Shown one piece after another: positions 1 through 6,441 of a stretch of DNA of 6,441 nt (the stretch's first letter is position 1; each line of letters opens with the position of its first letter). The stretch spans positions 1-6,441 of the forward strand of contig NZ_CABUCJ010000128.1 in the NCBI RefSeq assembly GCF_902490045.1. Reading direction: 5' to 3'. The position numbers and the translations under genes are program-made. This DNA is from an uncultured Anaerotruncus sp. GTDB lineage: Bacteria; Bacillota; Clostridia; Oscillospirales; Ruminococcaceae. The notes below the pieces were generated by a model. It was not told the origin of the DNA, ran no database searches, and worked only from the letters and a program-made list of their open reading frames with translations.

Positions 1-16
1 AAACCGCGGCATCCCG

Positions 17-937
17 CTACCCCCTCTCGGCGGCCAGCGCGACCCAGCCGCCCGACTCGCGCCGGTCGGCGAGGCGGTAGCCCGCCCCCTCGAGGGCGGC
101 CGCGACGTCCGCCTCCCGCGTGTCGATGATGCCCGACGCGATGAACACGCCGCCCGGCTCGAGGAAGCGCCCGAGGTCGGGAATGAGCCGCAGGATGATG
201 TCCGCGACGATGTTCGCGGTCACGACCCCGAACCGTCCGTCCACCCTGTCCGCGAGGTCACCCGCCAAAAAGGCCGCGCGGCCGCCGACGCCGTTGGCGG
301 CCGCGTTCTCCTTCGCGACCCGCACGGCCACCTCGTCGATGTCCACGCCGACGGCCGAATCCGCGCCGAGCAGCAGCGCCGCCACGGCGAGGATGCCGCT
401 GCCGGTGCCCACGTCGAGCAGCTTCACGCCGGGCGCCGCGTATTTTTCCAGCAGCTGCATGCACAGCCGCGTCGTGTCGTGGGTGCCCGTGCCGAACGCC
501 ATGCCGGGGTCCATCGTGAGCACGACCTCGCCGGCCCCCGGCGTATAGTCCTCCCACGAGGGGCAGACGACCAGCCGCTCCCCCACCTTTGTGGGGAAAT
601 AGAATTTCTTCCAGGCGGTGGCCCAGTCCTCCTCGTCGACCTTGTCCGTCTCGACCGTGAAGGGCACCCCCTCCGTCTCCAGCCGCTCCCGCAGGTAGGA
701 GACCGCCTCGAGCGGGCTCTCGCCGGGGGAGATGTAGAGGTGGATGACCGCGTGGGTGCGGTCGCGCTCCAGAAGCTCCTGCTCGATCAGGTCGACGTGT
801 GCGATCTGCGGGGCGAGCTCCTCGATGTCGCTGTAATCCTCAATATAGATGCCGTAGGGCACCACCATGTTGGCGACCGCCTCGGCGGTTTCGACGCGCT
901 CGACGGGCACCTTCAGTTTCACTTCGCTGTACTGCAT
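17..937 (-). CDS. prmA: Ribosomal protein L11 methyltransferase PrmA
   Basis: PrmA uses S-adenosylmethionine to methylate ribosomal protein L11 in the cytoplasm. The 306-residue product has the usual family length and domain order: an N-terminal L11-recognition domain (about 1-100), a linker with DEEDWATAWKKFY (101-113), then a Rossmann methyltransferase domain. Visible motifs are DPGMAFGTGTH (143-153), the SAM-binding motif I LLDVGTGSG (173-181), the acidic GVDID (197-201) that would contact the ribose, and NIVAD (242-246), the place of the family's active-site motif. I chose the ATG at 937 because a good AAGGAGG lies six bases upstream. The frame stays open to 1018, but an upstream start would put codons through the terminator hairpin and add 27 residues that PrmA proteins lack. 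It follows dnaJ on the same strand, as in many Firmicutes. A terminator and a candidate promoter in the gap suggest partly independent expression. It ends in TAG 16 bases from the window edge. Confidence 0.96.
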   Translation of the reverse strand: MQYSEVKLKVPVERVETAEAVANMVVPYGIYIEDYSDIEELAPQIAHVDLIEQELLERDRTHAVIHLYISPGESPLEAVSYLRERLETEGVPFTVETDKVDEEDWATAWKKFYFPTKVGERLVVCPSWEDYTPGAGEVVLTMDPGMAFGTGTHDTTRLCMQLLEKYAAPGVKLLDVGTGSGILAVAALLLGADSAVGVDIDEVAVRVAKENAAANGVGGRAAFLAGDLADRVDGRFGVVTANIVADIILRLIPDLGRFLEPGGVFIASGIIDTREADVAAALEGAGYRLADRRESGGWVALAAERG

Positions 938-943
938 GCCGCT

Positions 944-950
944 CCTCCTT
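944..950 (-). promoter_or_regulatory. Ribosome binding site of prmA
   Basis: AAGGAGG on the minus strand, six bases before the ATG at 937. It decides the prmA start in favour of the 306-residue product over longer in-frame versions. Confidence 0.85.
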
Positions 951-971
951 GTCCTTGTACGCTGATGTTTT

Positions 972-1000
972 ATTATACAGCAAAACCGCCCCCATGGAAA
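972..1000 (-). promoter_or_regulatory. Candidate sigma-A promoter of prmA
   Basis: The minus strand reads TTTCCA (995-1000), 17 bases, then a perfect TATAAT (972-977), followed about 35 bases later by the prmA start. The -35 matches the consensus at four of six bases and the spacing is ideal. The -35 lies in the loop of the terminator behind dnaJ, so the two signals are interleaved. No experimental support; the perfect -10 in a GC-rich genome is the main argument. Confidence 0.5.
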
Positions 1001-1011
1001 GGGCGGTTTTG
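981..1011 (-). terminator. Intrinsic terminator downstream of dnaJ
   Basis: An 11-bp perfect inverted repeat, with arms 981-991 and 1001-1011 and a nine-base loop. The minus-strand RNA ends its GC stem GGGCGG with UUUU, and an A-tract on the other arm makes the structure bidirectional in form. It starts 11 bases after the dnaJ stop codon. It should end most chaperone transcripts, with any prmA message arising by read-through or from its own promoter. Confidence 0.8.
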
Positions 1012-1021
1012 TAAACAATTC

Positions 1022-2182
1022 TTATTTCATCGCGTCCTTGAGCTTGTCGAAAAAGCTCTTGCGCTTTTCATAGTTGCGGTCGCTCGACAGGTCCTCGAAC
1101 TTTTTGAGCGCGTCCTTCTGCTTGGCGCTCAGGTTGCGCGGGACCTCGATGTTGACCTTGACGTACTGGTCGCCGCGCCCGCGCCCGTTCACATAGGGGA
1201 TGCCCTTGTTGCGCAGGCGGAAGACGGTGCCCGACTGGGTGCCCTCGGGGACGCTGTACTTGACCTTCCCGTCGATGGTGGGCACGACGATCTCGTCCCC
1301 GAGCACCGCTTGGGTGAAGGTGATCGGGATGTCGCACCACACGTCGAAGCCGTCGCGCTCGAAGAGGGTGTCCGGACGCAGCGTGACCATGATGTTCACG
1401 TCGCCCGACGGCCCGCCGTTGAGTCCCTCGTCGCCCTGCCCGCGCAGCACGAAGGTCTGCCCGTCGTCGATGCCGGCGGGGACGGAAACCTCCAGCGTGC
1501 GGGTGTGGCGCACGCGGCCCATGCCGCGGCAGTCGCCGCACGGCTCCTTGACGATCTTTCCCTTGCCCGAGCACTTGGTGCAGGTGCGGGTGGTCTGGAT
1601 GACGCCGATGGGGGTGCGCTGCTGGACCTTCACCTGGCCGGTGCCGCCGCACTCGGGGCAGGTCTCGGGGGAGGTGCCCTTTTTGGCGCCAGAGCCGCCG
1701 CAGGTCTCGCATTTTTCAAGCCGCTGGACCGTGATCTGCTGCTTGCAGCCCTTGGCCGCCTCCATGAAGGAGAGGCCGACCGTCACGTTGATGTCGTTGC
1801 CGCGGATCGGGGCGTTGGGGTTGCGCGGCCGGGAGGAGCCGCCGCCGAACCCGCCGAACCCGCCGCCGAAGAAGCTCTCGAAGATGTCCCCGACGTCGAA
1901 GCCGCCGAAGCCCCCTCCAAAGCCGCCCGCCCCGGCGCCCGCGCCGTAGCTCGGGTCGACGCCCGCGTGGCCGAACTGGTCGTACCGCTGGCGCTTGGTG
2001 GAGTCGCTGAGCACCTCGTAGGCCTCGTTGACCTCCTTGAATTTGGCCTCGGCGGTCTTGTCCCCCGGGTTCATATCGGGATGGTACTGCTTGGCGAGCT
2101 TGCGGTACGCCTTTTTGAGGTCGTCCGCGGAGGCATCCTTCGAGACGCCCAGCACGTCGTAATAATCCCGTTTATCAGCCAA
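1022..2182 (-). CDS. dnaJ: Chaperone DnaJ (Hsp40)
   Basis: DnaJ delivers unfolded proteins to DnaK and stimulates its ATPase. The 386-residue product has the full type I architecture: J domain (about 5-70) with the essential HPD at 34-36; a glycine/phenylalanine-rich stretch (about 80-115); a zinc-finger region with four CxxCxGxG repeats, CETCGGSG (158), CPECGGTG (175), CTKCSGKG (201) and CGDCRGMG (215); and the C-terminal substrate-binding domains. All zinc cysteines are present. Translation starts at TTG: the next methionine in frame (M37) lies just after HPD, and the N-terminus MADKRDYYDVLGV is typical. AGAGGTGA six bases upstream supports it. The gene lies 105 bases after dnaK in the same operon and is followed by a terminator. 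It should share the CIRCE/HrcA control of the operon. Confidence 0.98.
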   Translation of the reverse strand: MADKRDYYDVLGVSKDASADDLKKAYRKLAKQYHPDMNPGDKTAEAKFKEVNEAYEVLSDSTKRQRYDQFGHAGVDPSYGAGAGAGGFGGGFGGFDVGDIFESFFGGGFGGFGGGSSRPRNPNAPIRGNDINVTVGLSFMEAAKGCKQQITVQRLEKCETCGGSGAKKGTSPETCPECGGTGQVKVQQRTPIGVIQTTRTCTKCSGKGKIVKEPCGDCRGMGRVRHTRTLEVSVPAGIDDGQTFVLRGQGDEGLNGGPSGDVNIMVTLRPDTLFERDGFDVWCDIPITFTQAVLGDEIVVPTIDGKVKYSVPEGTQSGTVFRLRNKGIPYVNGRGRGDQYVKVNIEVPRNLSAKQKDALKKFEDLSSDRNYEKRKSFFDKLKDAMK

Positions 2183-2188
2183 TTGCCC

Positions 2189-2196
2189 TCACCTCT
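2189..2196 (-). promoter_or_regulatory. Ribosome binding site of dnaJ with TTG start
   Basis: AGAGGTGA on the minus strand, six bases before the TTG at 2182. It supports the unusual start codon, since no ATG or GTG is placed to give an intact J domain. Confidence 0.7.
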
Positions 2197-2233
2197 GCTC
2201 TCCGCTCCCCTGTCACCGGAACGGCTGTTTCAC

Positions 2234-2270
2234 GCGGCAAGGCGAGAGGCCCCGCCCCCCGCCTTGCCGC
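2234..2270 (-). repeat. Inverted repeat (hairpin) between dnaK and dnaJ
   Basis: Perfect 11-bp arms GCGGCAAGGCG (2234-2244) and CGCCTTGCCGC (2260-2270) around a 15-base loop, starting 18 bases after the dnaK stop. No U-run follows on the minus strand (GTGAAACAG follows), so it does not look like an intrinsic terminator. A role in mRNA processing or in protecting the dnaK 3' end is likely but inferred. Confidence 0.7.
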
Positions 2271-2287
2271 AGACTTTTTCCATTGTA

Positions 2288-4132
<1,845 letters not shown>

Positions 4133-4140
4133 GATAAAAG

Positions 4141-4146
4141 CCCTCC
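4141..4146 (-). promoter_or_regulatory. Ribosome binding site of dnaK
   Basis: GGAGGG on the minus strand, eight bases before the ATG at 4132. It contrasts with the weak signal in front of the TTG-started grpE. Confidence 0.8.
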
Positions 4147-4186
4147 AGATCTATTGAACTAAATTTTTACGAAAGGAATATCGTTT

Positions 4187-4202
4187 CGCGGCCTTCGCCG
4201 CG
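4187..4202 (-). repeat. Short GC hairpin between grpE and dnaK
   Basis: CGCGGC (4187-4192) and GCCGCG (4197-4202) form a six-base stem with a four-base loop, GAAG on the minus-strand RNA. It lies about 26 bases after the grpE stop, and the downstream leader of dnaK is AT-rich (roughly 4151-4186). There is no U-tract, so a processing or stabilising structure is more likely than a terminator. Confidence 0.5.
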
Positions 4203-4228
4203 GAATCGCCTGAACCTGATTTGCGCCG

Positions 4229-4762
4229 TCAGTTGGCGACCTTGACCATCGCGTGCCGGATGATCCGGTCCCCGAGCTTATAGCCCTTCTGGAACACCTC
4301 GACGATGACGCCCGCCTCGGCGTTTTCATCCTCCACGTGCATGACCGCGTTGTGGAAGTCGGGGCTGAAGACGTCGCCCGCCGCGCCGAACTCCTCGACG
4401 CCCAGCTTGGCGAAAACGTCCTTGAAATTCTGTAGAATCATCTCGACGCCCTTTTTGAATTCGGCGTCGGCGCAGGGCGCCGCGAGCGCCCGCTCAATCG
4501 TGTCCACGACCGGCAAAAACTGCGCGACCGCGGAAGCGGTGGCCTGCGGATAGATCGCTTCCTTCTCCCGGACGCTCCGCTTGCGGAAGTTGTCGTACTC
4601 CGCCATCGTGCGCAGCAGCTTGTCGTTCAGGGAATCGACCTGCTCCCTGAGGAGCTCGGCCTCGCTTTTTTCGGGCGCGGGCTGTTCCGCCTCCTGCGCG
4701 GGGGCCGCCTCCTGCTCCTGCGGCTCCGCCTGCGGGGCCGTGTCCTTCGTCTCTTCTGCCAA
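4229..4762 (-). CDS. grpE: Nucleotide exchange factor GrpE
   Basis: GrpE is the dimeric cofactor that releases ADP from DnaK. The 177-residue product has a disordered Glu/Gln/Ala/Pro-rich N-terminus (1-32), a coiled-coil helix (about 33-75, with the LLRTMAEYDNFRKR segment), and the C-terminal beta domain with the family signature: FSPDFHNAV (132-140) and GYKLGDRIIRHAMVKV (160-175). The RHAMV ending, where E. coli-type proteins have RPAMV, is as I recall common in clostridial GrpE. The start is a TTG at 4762. An in-frame stop lies three codons upstream and the next methionine (M53) would delete most of the coiled coil, so TTG is nearly forced. The ribosome binding site is weak (AGG about 12 bases upstream). 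It lies 28 bases after hrcA and 96 bases before dnaK, clearly in the same operon. Confidence 0.97.
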   Translation of the reverse strand: MAEETKDTAPQAEPQEQEAAPAQEAEQPAPEKSEAELLREQVDSLNDKLLRTMAEYDNFRKRSVREKEAIYPQATASAVAQFLPVVDTIERALAAPCADAEFKKGVEMILQNFKDVFAKLGVEEFGAAGDVFSPDFHNAVMHVEDENAEAGVIVEVFQKGYKLGDRIIRHAMVKVAN

Positions 4763-4790
4763 ATCTGCTCACAACCTATCTCTGTTATTG

Positions 4791-5819
4791 TTATTCCTGT
4801 TCAAACGTCTCCGACAGGAGCTTTCCCAGCGTCTGGGAAAAATACTCGATGTGCGGGATGATCTTCGCGTAATCCATGCGCACCGGGCCGATCACGCCGA
4901 TCGCGCCCGAATTCTGCTCGCCGATCTTGTAGCGCGTGACGACCACCGAGGTGTCCGCCAGCTCGCTCTGGGGGTTCTCCTTGCCGATCGTGATAAAGAC
5001 CGCGTCGCTTTTGGAGGCGAGCACTCCGAGGAGCTGTTCACGGTTGTTCATCGTAAGCAGCAGGTCGCGGGCGATGTCGGAGAACTCCTTGTAGCCCAGC
5101 AGGTTGGCGCTGCCGGAGGTGTAGAACTGTCCCTCGTTGATCTCGCGGCAGAGTTCGTACACGGTGGCGAGCACCGGGACGAAAAGGGTGGAATAGTCGC
5201 CGAGGGTCACGGCGATCGAGTTGATGTACCACTGGGAGATGTCCGACACCGATTTGCCGACCAGGCGGCCGTTGCAGAACTGGTTGAGGAACTCAACGAT
5301 CTCGGTGGTCAGCCCGAAGTCGACGCGGCAGACCTTGTTCTTGATGACGCCGTTGGTCGCGATGACCAGCACGACGACGGTCCGCGCGCCCGCCGGGACG
5401 ATTTCGACCCGTTTGACCTGCACCGTCCTGGGGGTGATGGTGGTCGAGACGGTCGCGCACTTGGTATAGTCGGCGAGGGCCTCGGCCGCGTCCTCCAGGA
5501 GCCTGTCGGGATCGGGGTCGCGCACGTTGAAGAGCGCGTCGATCTCGCGCTGCTCCTCTTCGGAGAGGGGCTGGCAGTGCATGAGCTGGTCGACGTAGAT
5601 GCGGTAGCCCAGATGGGAAGGAACCCGCCCCGCCGAGGTGTGGGGCTGTTCGAGCAGCCCCATGTCGAAGAGCGCCGCCATGTCGTTGCGGATGGTGGCG
5701 GAGGAAACCTGGAAGTCAAGCTTCTGCGCGACCGTCTTGGAACCGACGGGTTCCCCCGTCTCGATATAGGTTTCGACGACGGCTGTCAGGACCTTCAGTT
5801 TTCTGATGTCGAGCTTCAC
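4791..5819 (-). CDS. hrcA: Heat-inducible transcription repressor HrcA
   Basis: HrcA is the repressor that binds CIRCE operators and, in Firmicutes, senses free GroEL capacity. With the GTG at 5819 the product has 342 residues, the usual family length. The N-terminal winged helix-turn-helix includes GEPVGSKTVA (22-31), SSATIRNDM (39-47) and QPHTSAGRVPSHLGYRIYVDQLM (58-80). The central dimerisation/GAF-like domain follows, and the conserved C-terminal GVIGPVRMDYAKI is present. The GTG at 5819 is preceded by GAGGTGG. The frame is open to another GTG at 5864, but that codon lies inside CIRCE, about 20 bases after the predicted transcript start, without a ribosome binding site. As first gene of the operon and next to its own operator it is autoregulated. 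One family position looks atypical: ALFDMGLL, where many members have an acidic LE pair. Confidence 0.97.
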   Translation of the reverse strand: MKLDIRKLKVLTAVVETYIETGEPVGSKTVAQKLDFQVSSATIRNDMAALFDMGLLEQPHTSAGRVPSHLGYRIYVDQLMHCQPLSEEEQREIDALFNVRDPDPDRLLEDAAEALADYTKCATVSTTITPRTVQVKRVEIVPAGARTVVVLVIATNGVIKNKVCRVDFGLTTEIVEFLNQFCNGRLVGKSVSDISQWYINSIAVTLGDYSTLFVPVLATVYELCREINEGQFYTSGSANLLGYKEFSDIARDLLLTMNNREQLLGVLASKSDAVFITIGKENPQSELADTSVVVTRYKIGEQNSGAIGVIGPVRMDYAKIIPHIEYFSQTLGKLLSETFEQE

Positions 5820-5824
5820 CGTTC

Positions 5825-5831
5825 CCACCTC
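5825..5831 (-). promoter_or_regulatory. Ribosome binding site of hrcA
   Basis: GAGGTGG on the minus strand, five bases before the GTG at 5819. It is the reason for choosing the 342-residue product over the longer reading. Confidence 0.7.
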
Positions 5832-5857
5832 ACATTCCGTTCCCGGCGAAGGGCTCT

Positions 5858-5884
5858 TTAGCACTCATTATTTCCGAGTGCCAA
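5858..5884 (-). promoter_or_regulatory. CIRCE operator 1 (HrcA binding site) of the hrcA operon
   Basis: Plus strand TTAGCACTC, nine bases, GAGTGCCAA. The consensus is TTAGCACTC-N9-GAGTGCTAA, so 17 of 18 arm bases match. It lies between the hrcA promoter and the hrcA start and covers the predicted transcript start. HrcA bound here would block initiation. In the mRNA it can also form a leader hairpin. Confidence 0.97.
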
Positions 5885-5889
5885 CAACT

Positions 5890-5919
5890 ATAATGTACCA
5901 CACTTTTCTGCAAAGTCAA
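5890..5919 (-). promoter_or_regulatory. Sigma-A promoter of the hrcA-grpE-dnaK-dnaJ operon
   Basis: Minus strand TTGACT at 5914-5919 (five of six bases match), then the -10 region. CATTAT (5890-5895) is 18 bases downstream; TACATT (two bases closer to the -35) gives 16. TATAGT (5887-5892) is a better hexamer but 21 bases away. Each choice places the start of transcription at or beside CIRCE1, as expected for this operon. Confidence 0.75.
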
Positions 5920-5935
5920 GGGAATTCACGAAATG

Positions 5936-5964
5936 TTTACAGAATTTTTGGCACTCTATTTAAT
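5936..5964 (+). promoter_or_regulatory. Candidate distal promoter of the HPr-like gene, overlapping CIRCE2
   Basis: Plus strand TTTACA (5936-5941), 17 bases, TTTAAT (5959-5964). Each hexamer matches five of six consensus bases. The -10 lies inside the second CIRCE-like element, so HrcA binding there should block it. It faces away from the hrcA promoter; the two -35 boxes are 16 bases apart. The leader to the HPr-like start would be about 130 bases. Confidence 0.55.
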
Positions 5965-5974
5965 AGATTGCTAA
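5948..5974 (+). promoter_or_regulatory. Second CIRCE-like operator (CIRCE2)
   Basis: Plus strand TTGGCACTC, nine bases, GATTGCTAA. It has the exact CIRCE spacing and matches 16 of 18 arm bases. Read toward the HPr-like gene its arms are identical to CIRCE1 read toward hrcA except for one base. It sits exactly 90 bases from CIRCE1, on a candidate plus-strand promoter. Weaker HrcA binding than at CIRCE1 is expected from the extra mismatch. Confidence 0.8.
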
Positions 5975-5982
5975 CATAGTAA

Positions 5983-6019
5983 AATATGTACAAACTTCAA
6001 AAAATTCATTGTACATATT
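5983..6019. repeat. 11-bp perfect inverted repeat upstream of the HPr-like gene
   Basis: AATATGTACAA (5983-5993) and TTGTACATATT (6009-6019) around 15 bases. Each arm contains the small palindrome TGTACA. The right arm ends on the first two bases of the proximal -35. It could be an operator for an unidentified regulator, or a leader hairpin in transcripts from the distal promoter. Confidence 0.7.
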
Positions 6020-6046
6020 GACATTTCCTTTTTTTTGTAGTTTAAT
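6018..6046 (+). promoter_or_regulatory. Proximal sigma-A promoter of the HPr-like gene
   Basis: A consensus TTGACA (6018-6023), 17 bases, then TTTAAT (6041-6046), five of six. The predicted start is near 6053, giving a leader of about 50 bases. The spacer contains a run of eight T. It is not overlapped by a CIRCE element, so basal expression should not depend on HrcA. Confidence 0.85.
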
Positions 6047-6087
6047 AAGGACAGAGAGAGAATCAACCATTTCATAACCGACAGTTT

Positions 6088-6094
6088 AAGGAGG
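6088..6094 (+). promoter_or_regulatory. Ribosome binding site of the HPr-like gene
   Basis: AAGGAGG seven bases before the ATG at 6102. It is a near-perfect site that fixes the start and suggests efficient translation. Confidence 0.9.
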
Positions 6095-6101
6095 TTTTAT
6101 C

Positions 6102-6326
6102 ATGATCATCAAAGACGTTATGCTTCACTCCGCGGAGGACCTCCGCCAGTTCATGTATCTCGCCATGCAGTCGTCCGAGGACATCGGCGTGCACACCACC
6201 GACGGCAAAATCGCGGACGCAAAATCGATCCTCGGCCTGATGGCGCTCGACTACACCAAGCCCGTCAAGGTCGTCACCGAGGACAGCCACTTCGTCAAGC
6301 AGATCGAAAAGTGGGCGGCGGAATAA
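6102..6326 (+). CDS. HPr-like (Crh-like) protein without the phosphotransfer histidine
   Basis: A small cytoplasmic protein of 74 residues, slightly shorter than HPr (about 85-88). The stretch DGKIADAKSILGLMALDYTKPVKV (34-57) lines up with B. subtilis HPr NGKTVNLKSIMGVMSLGI and following residues, including the serine phosphorylated by HPr kinase (S42 here). The region that should hold the catalytic GIHARPA reads AEDLRQFMYLA (11-21) and has no histidine; H9, H31 and H63 are in unrelated contexts. It therefore cannot do ordinary PTS phosphotransfer. A Crh-type regulatory role, with phosphoserine as the signal, is possible but unproven. The acidic segment before the DGK turn is also unlike true HPr. 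Small HPr-family proteins lacking the histidine occur in Clostridia as I recall; their function is unclear. It has its own promoters and terminator, and lies divergent to hrcA with a CIRCE-like element between. Confidence 0.8.
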   Translation: MIIKDVMLHSAEDLRQFMYLAMQSSEDIGVHTTDGKIADAKSILGLMALDYTKPVKVVTEDSHFVKQIEKWAAE

Positions 6327-6359
6327 AAACCCGCCCCTGTCCAGCAACCGCACGCTCAA

Positions 6360-6396
6360 AGCGGCCGCCCAATCCGGGCGGCCGCTATTTGTTTGT
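6360..6396 (+). terminator. Intrinsic terminator of the HPr-like gene
   Basis: Perfect 11-bp inverted repeat, A + GCGGCCGCCC (6360-6370) and GGGCGGCCGC + T (6376-6386), with a five-base loop, followed by TATTTGTTTG. It lies 33 bases after the stop codon. The strong GC stem and T-rich tail fit a terminator on the plus strand. Confidence 0.85.
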
Positions 6397-6399
6397 CAT

Positions 6400-6423
6400 C
6401 CGCCGGGCGGCGGTTTTAGATTT
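6400..6423 (+). terminator. Possible back-up terminator
   Basis: A short stem, CCGCC (6400-6404) and GGCGG (6409-6413), with a four-base loop, followed by TTTTAGATTT. It is directly behind the main terminator. The stem is only five bases, so this is tentative. Confidence 0.35.
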
Positions 6424-6440
6424 GCCGCTCATCGAGCGGC
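6424..6440. repeat. Small hairpin at the window edge
   Basis: GCCGCTC (6424-6430), three bases, GAGCGGC (6434-6440). It runs to the last base of the window, so a following T-tract cannot be seen. On the minus strand what follows it is A-rich, which argues against a terminator for a gene coming from the right. Confidence 0.45.
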
Positions 6441-6441
6441 G

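Noticed and set aside
938..1018. A longer PrmA starting at 1018
   Set aside because: It would encode residues through the terminator hairpin and the prmA promoter, and ignores the strong ribosome site at 944-950.
2245..2259. A G-quadruplex in the G-rich loop of the dnaK-dnaJ hairpin
   Set aside because: Only two G-runs are present on the minus strand; four are needed.
4151..4186. A separate dnaK promoter in the AT-rich leader
   Set aside because: The region is AT-rich, but I found no -35/-10 pair with reasonable matches at 16-18 base spacing.
4581..5861. A 426-codon plus-strand frame antisense to grpE and hrcA
   Set aside because: Same shadow effect; no promoter or ribosome site and no recognisable domain.
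5820..5864. A longer HrcA starting at the GTG at 5864
   Set aside because: That start sits inside CIRCE1 without a ribosome site and adds 15 residues not typical of HrcA; the GTG at 5819 has GAGGTGG upstream.
5969..5998. A second minus-strand promoter for hrcA (TTGAAG, 16 bases, TATGTT) that CIRCE2 might serve
   Set aside because: Both hexamers match only four of six bases, against five of six each for the plus-strand promoter under CIRCE2. It is not excluded, because CIRCE works on either strand.
6072..6359. A 95-codon minus-strand frame over the HPr-like gene
   Set aside because: The plus-strand gene has promoters, a near-perfect ribosome site, HPr similarity and a terminator, while this frame has none of these.

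Overview
The window carries a complete class I heat-shock operon of the Gram-positive type on the minus strand. Read in the direction of transcription the order is hrcA, grpE, dnaK, dnaJ, then prmA. Upstream of it, a small HPr-like gene is transcribed in the opposite direction. The gene order, an HrcA/CIRCE system, a DnaK of about 614 residues and GC-rich coding sequence beside very AT-rich promoters point to a high-GC member of the Clostridia. An Oscillospirales/Ruminococcaceae-type gut anaerobe is my guess. That placement is inferred from organisation and protein flavour, not from a search.

Layout from left to right: prmA (17-937, minus) encodes the ribosomal protein L11 methyltransferase. 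It is separated from dnaJ by a compact terminator hairpin, and a candidate prmA promoter has its -35 inside the hairpin loop. dnaJ (1022-2182), dnaK (2288-4132), grpE (4229-4762) and hrcA (4791-5819) follow. Hairpins without U-tracts lie in both gaps flanking dnaK. grpE and dnaJ start with TTG, hrcA with GTG, and dnaK with ATG behind a good ribosome binding site.

The AT-rich interval 5820-6101 is the most interesting part. It holds a perfectly spaced CIRCE operator (5858-5884) just downstream of the hrcA promoter. A second CIRCE-like element (5948-5974) lies directly on a candidate promoter pointing the other way, toward the HPr-like gene. A second, proximal promoter for that gene (6018-6046) has an 11-bp inverted repeat ending on its -35. 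The HPr-like protein (6102-6326, plus, 74 aa) keeps the serine-region motif of HPr (KSILGLM) but has no histidine at the phosphotransfer site, as in Crh-type regulators. A strong terminator hairpin follows it at 6360.

Working model: HrcA represses its own operon through CIRCE1. DnaK, DnaJ and GrpE form the folding machine and PrmA modifies ribosomes. HrcA may also repress the distal promoter of the divergent HPr-like gene through CIRCE2, which would place a putative carbon-regulation protein in the heat-shock regulon. That last link is inference. No stretch longer than 300 bases lacks a gene.
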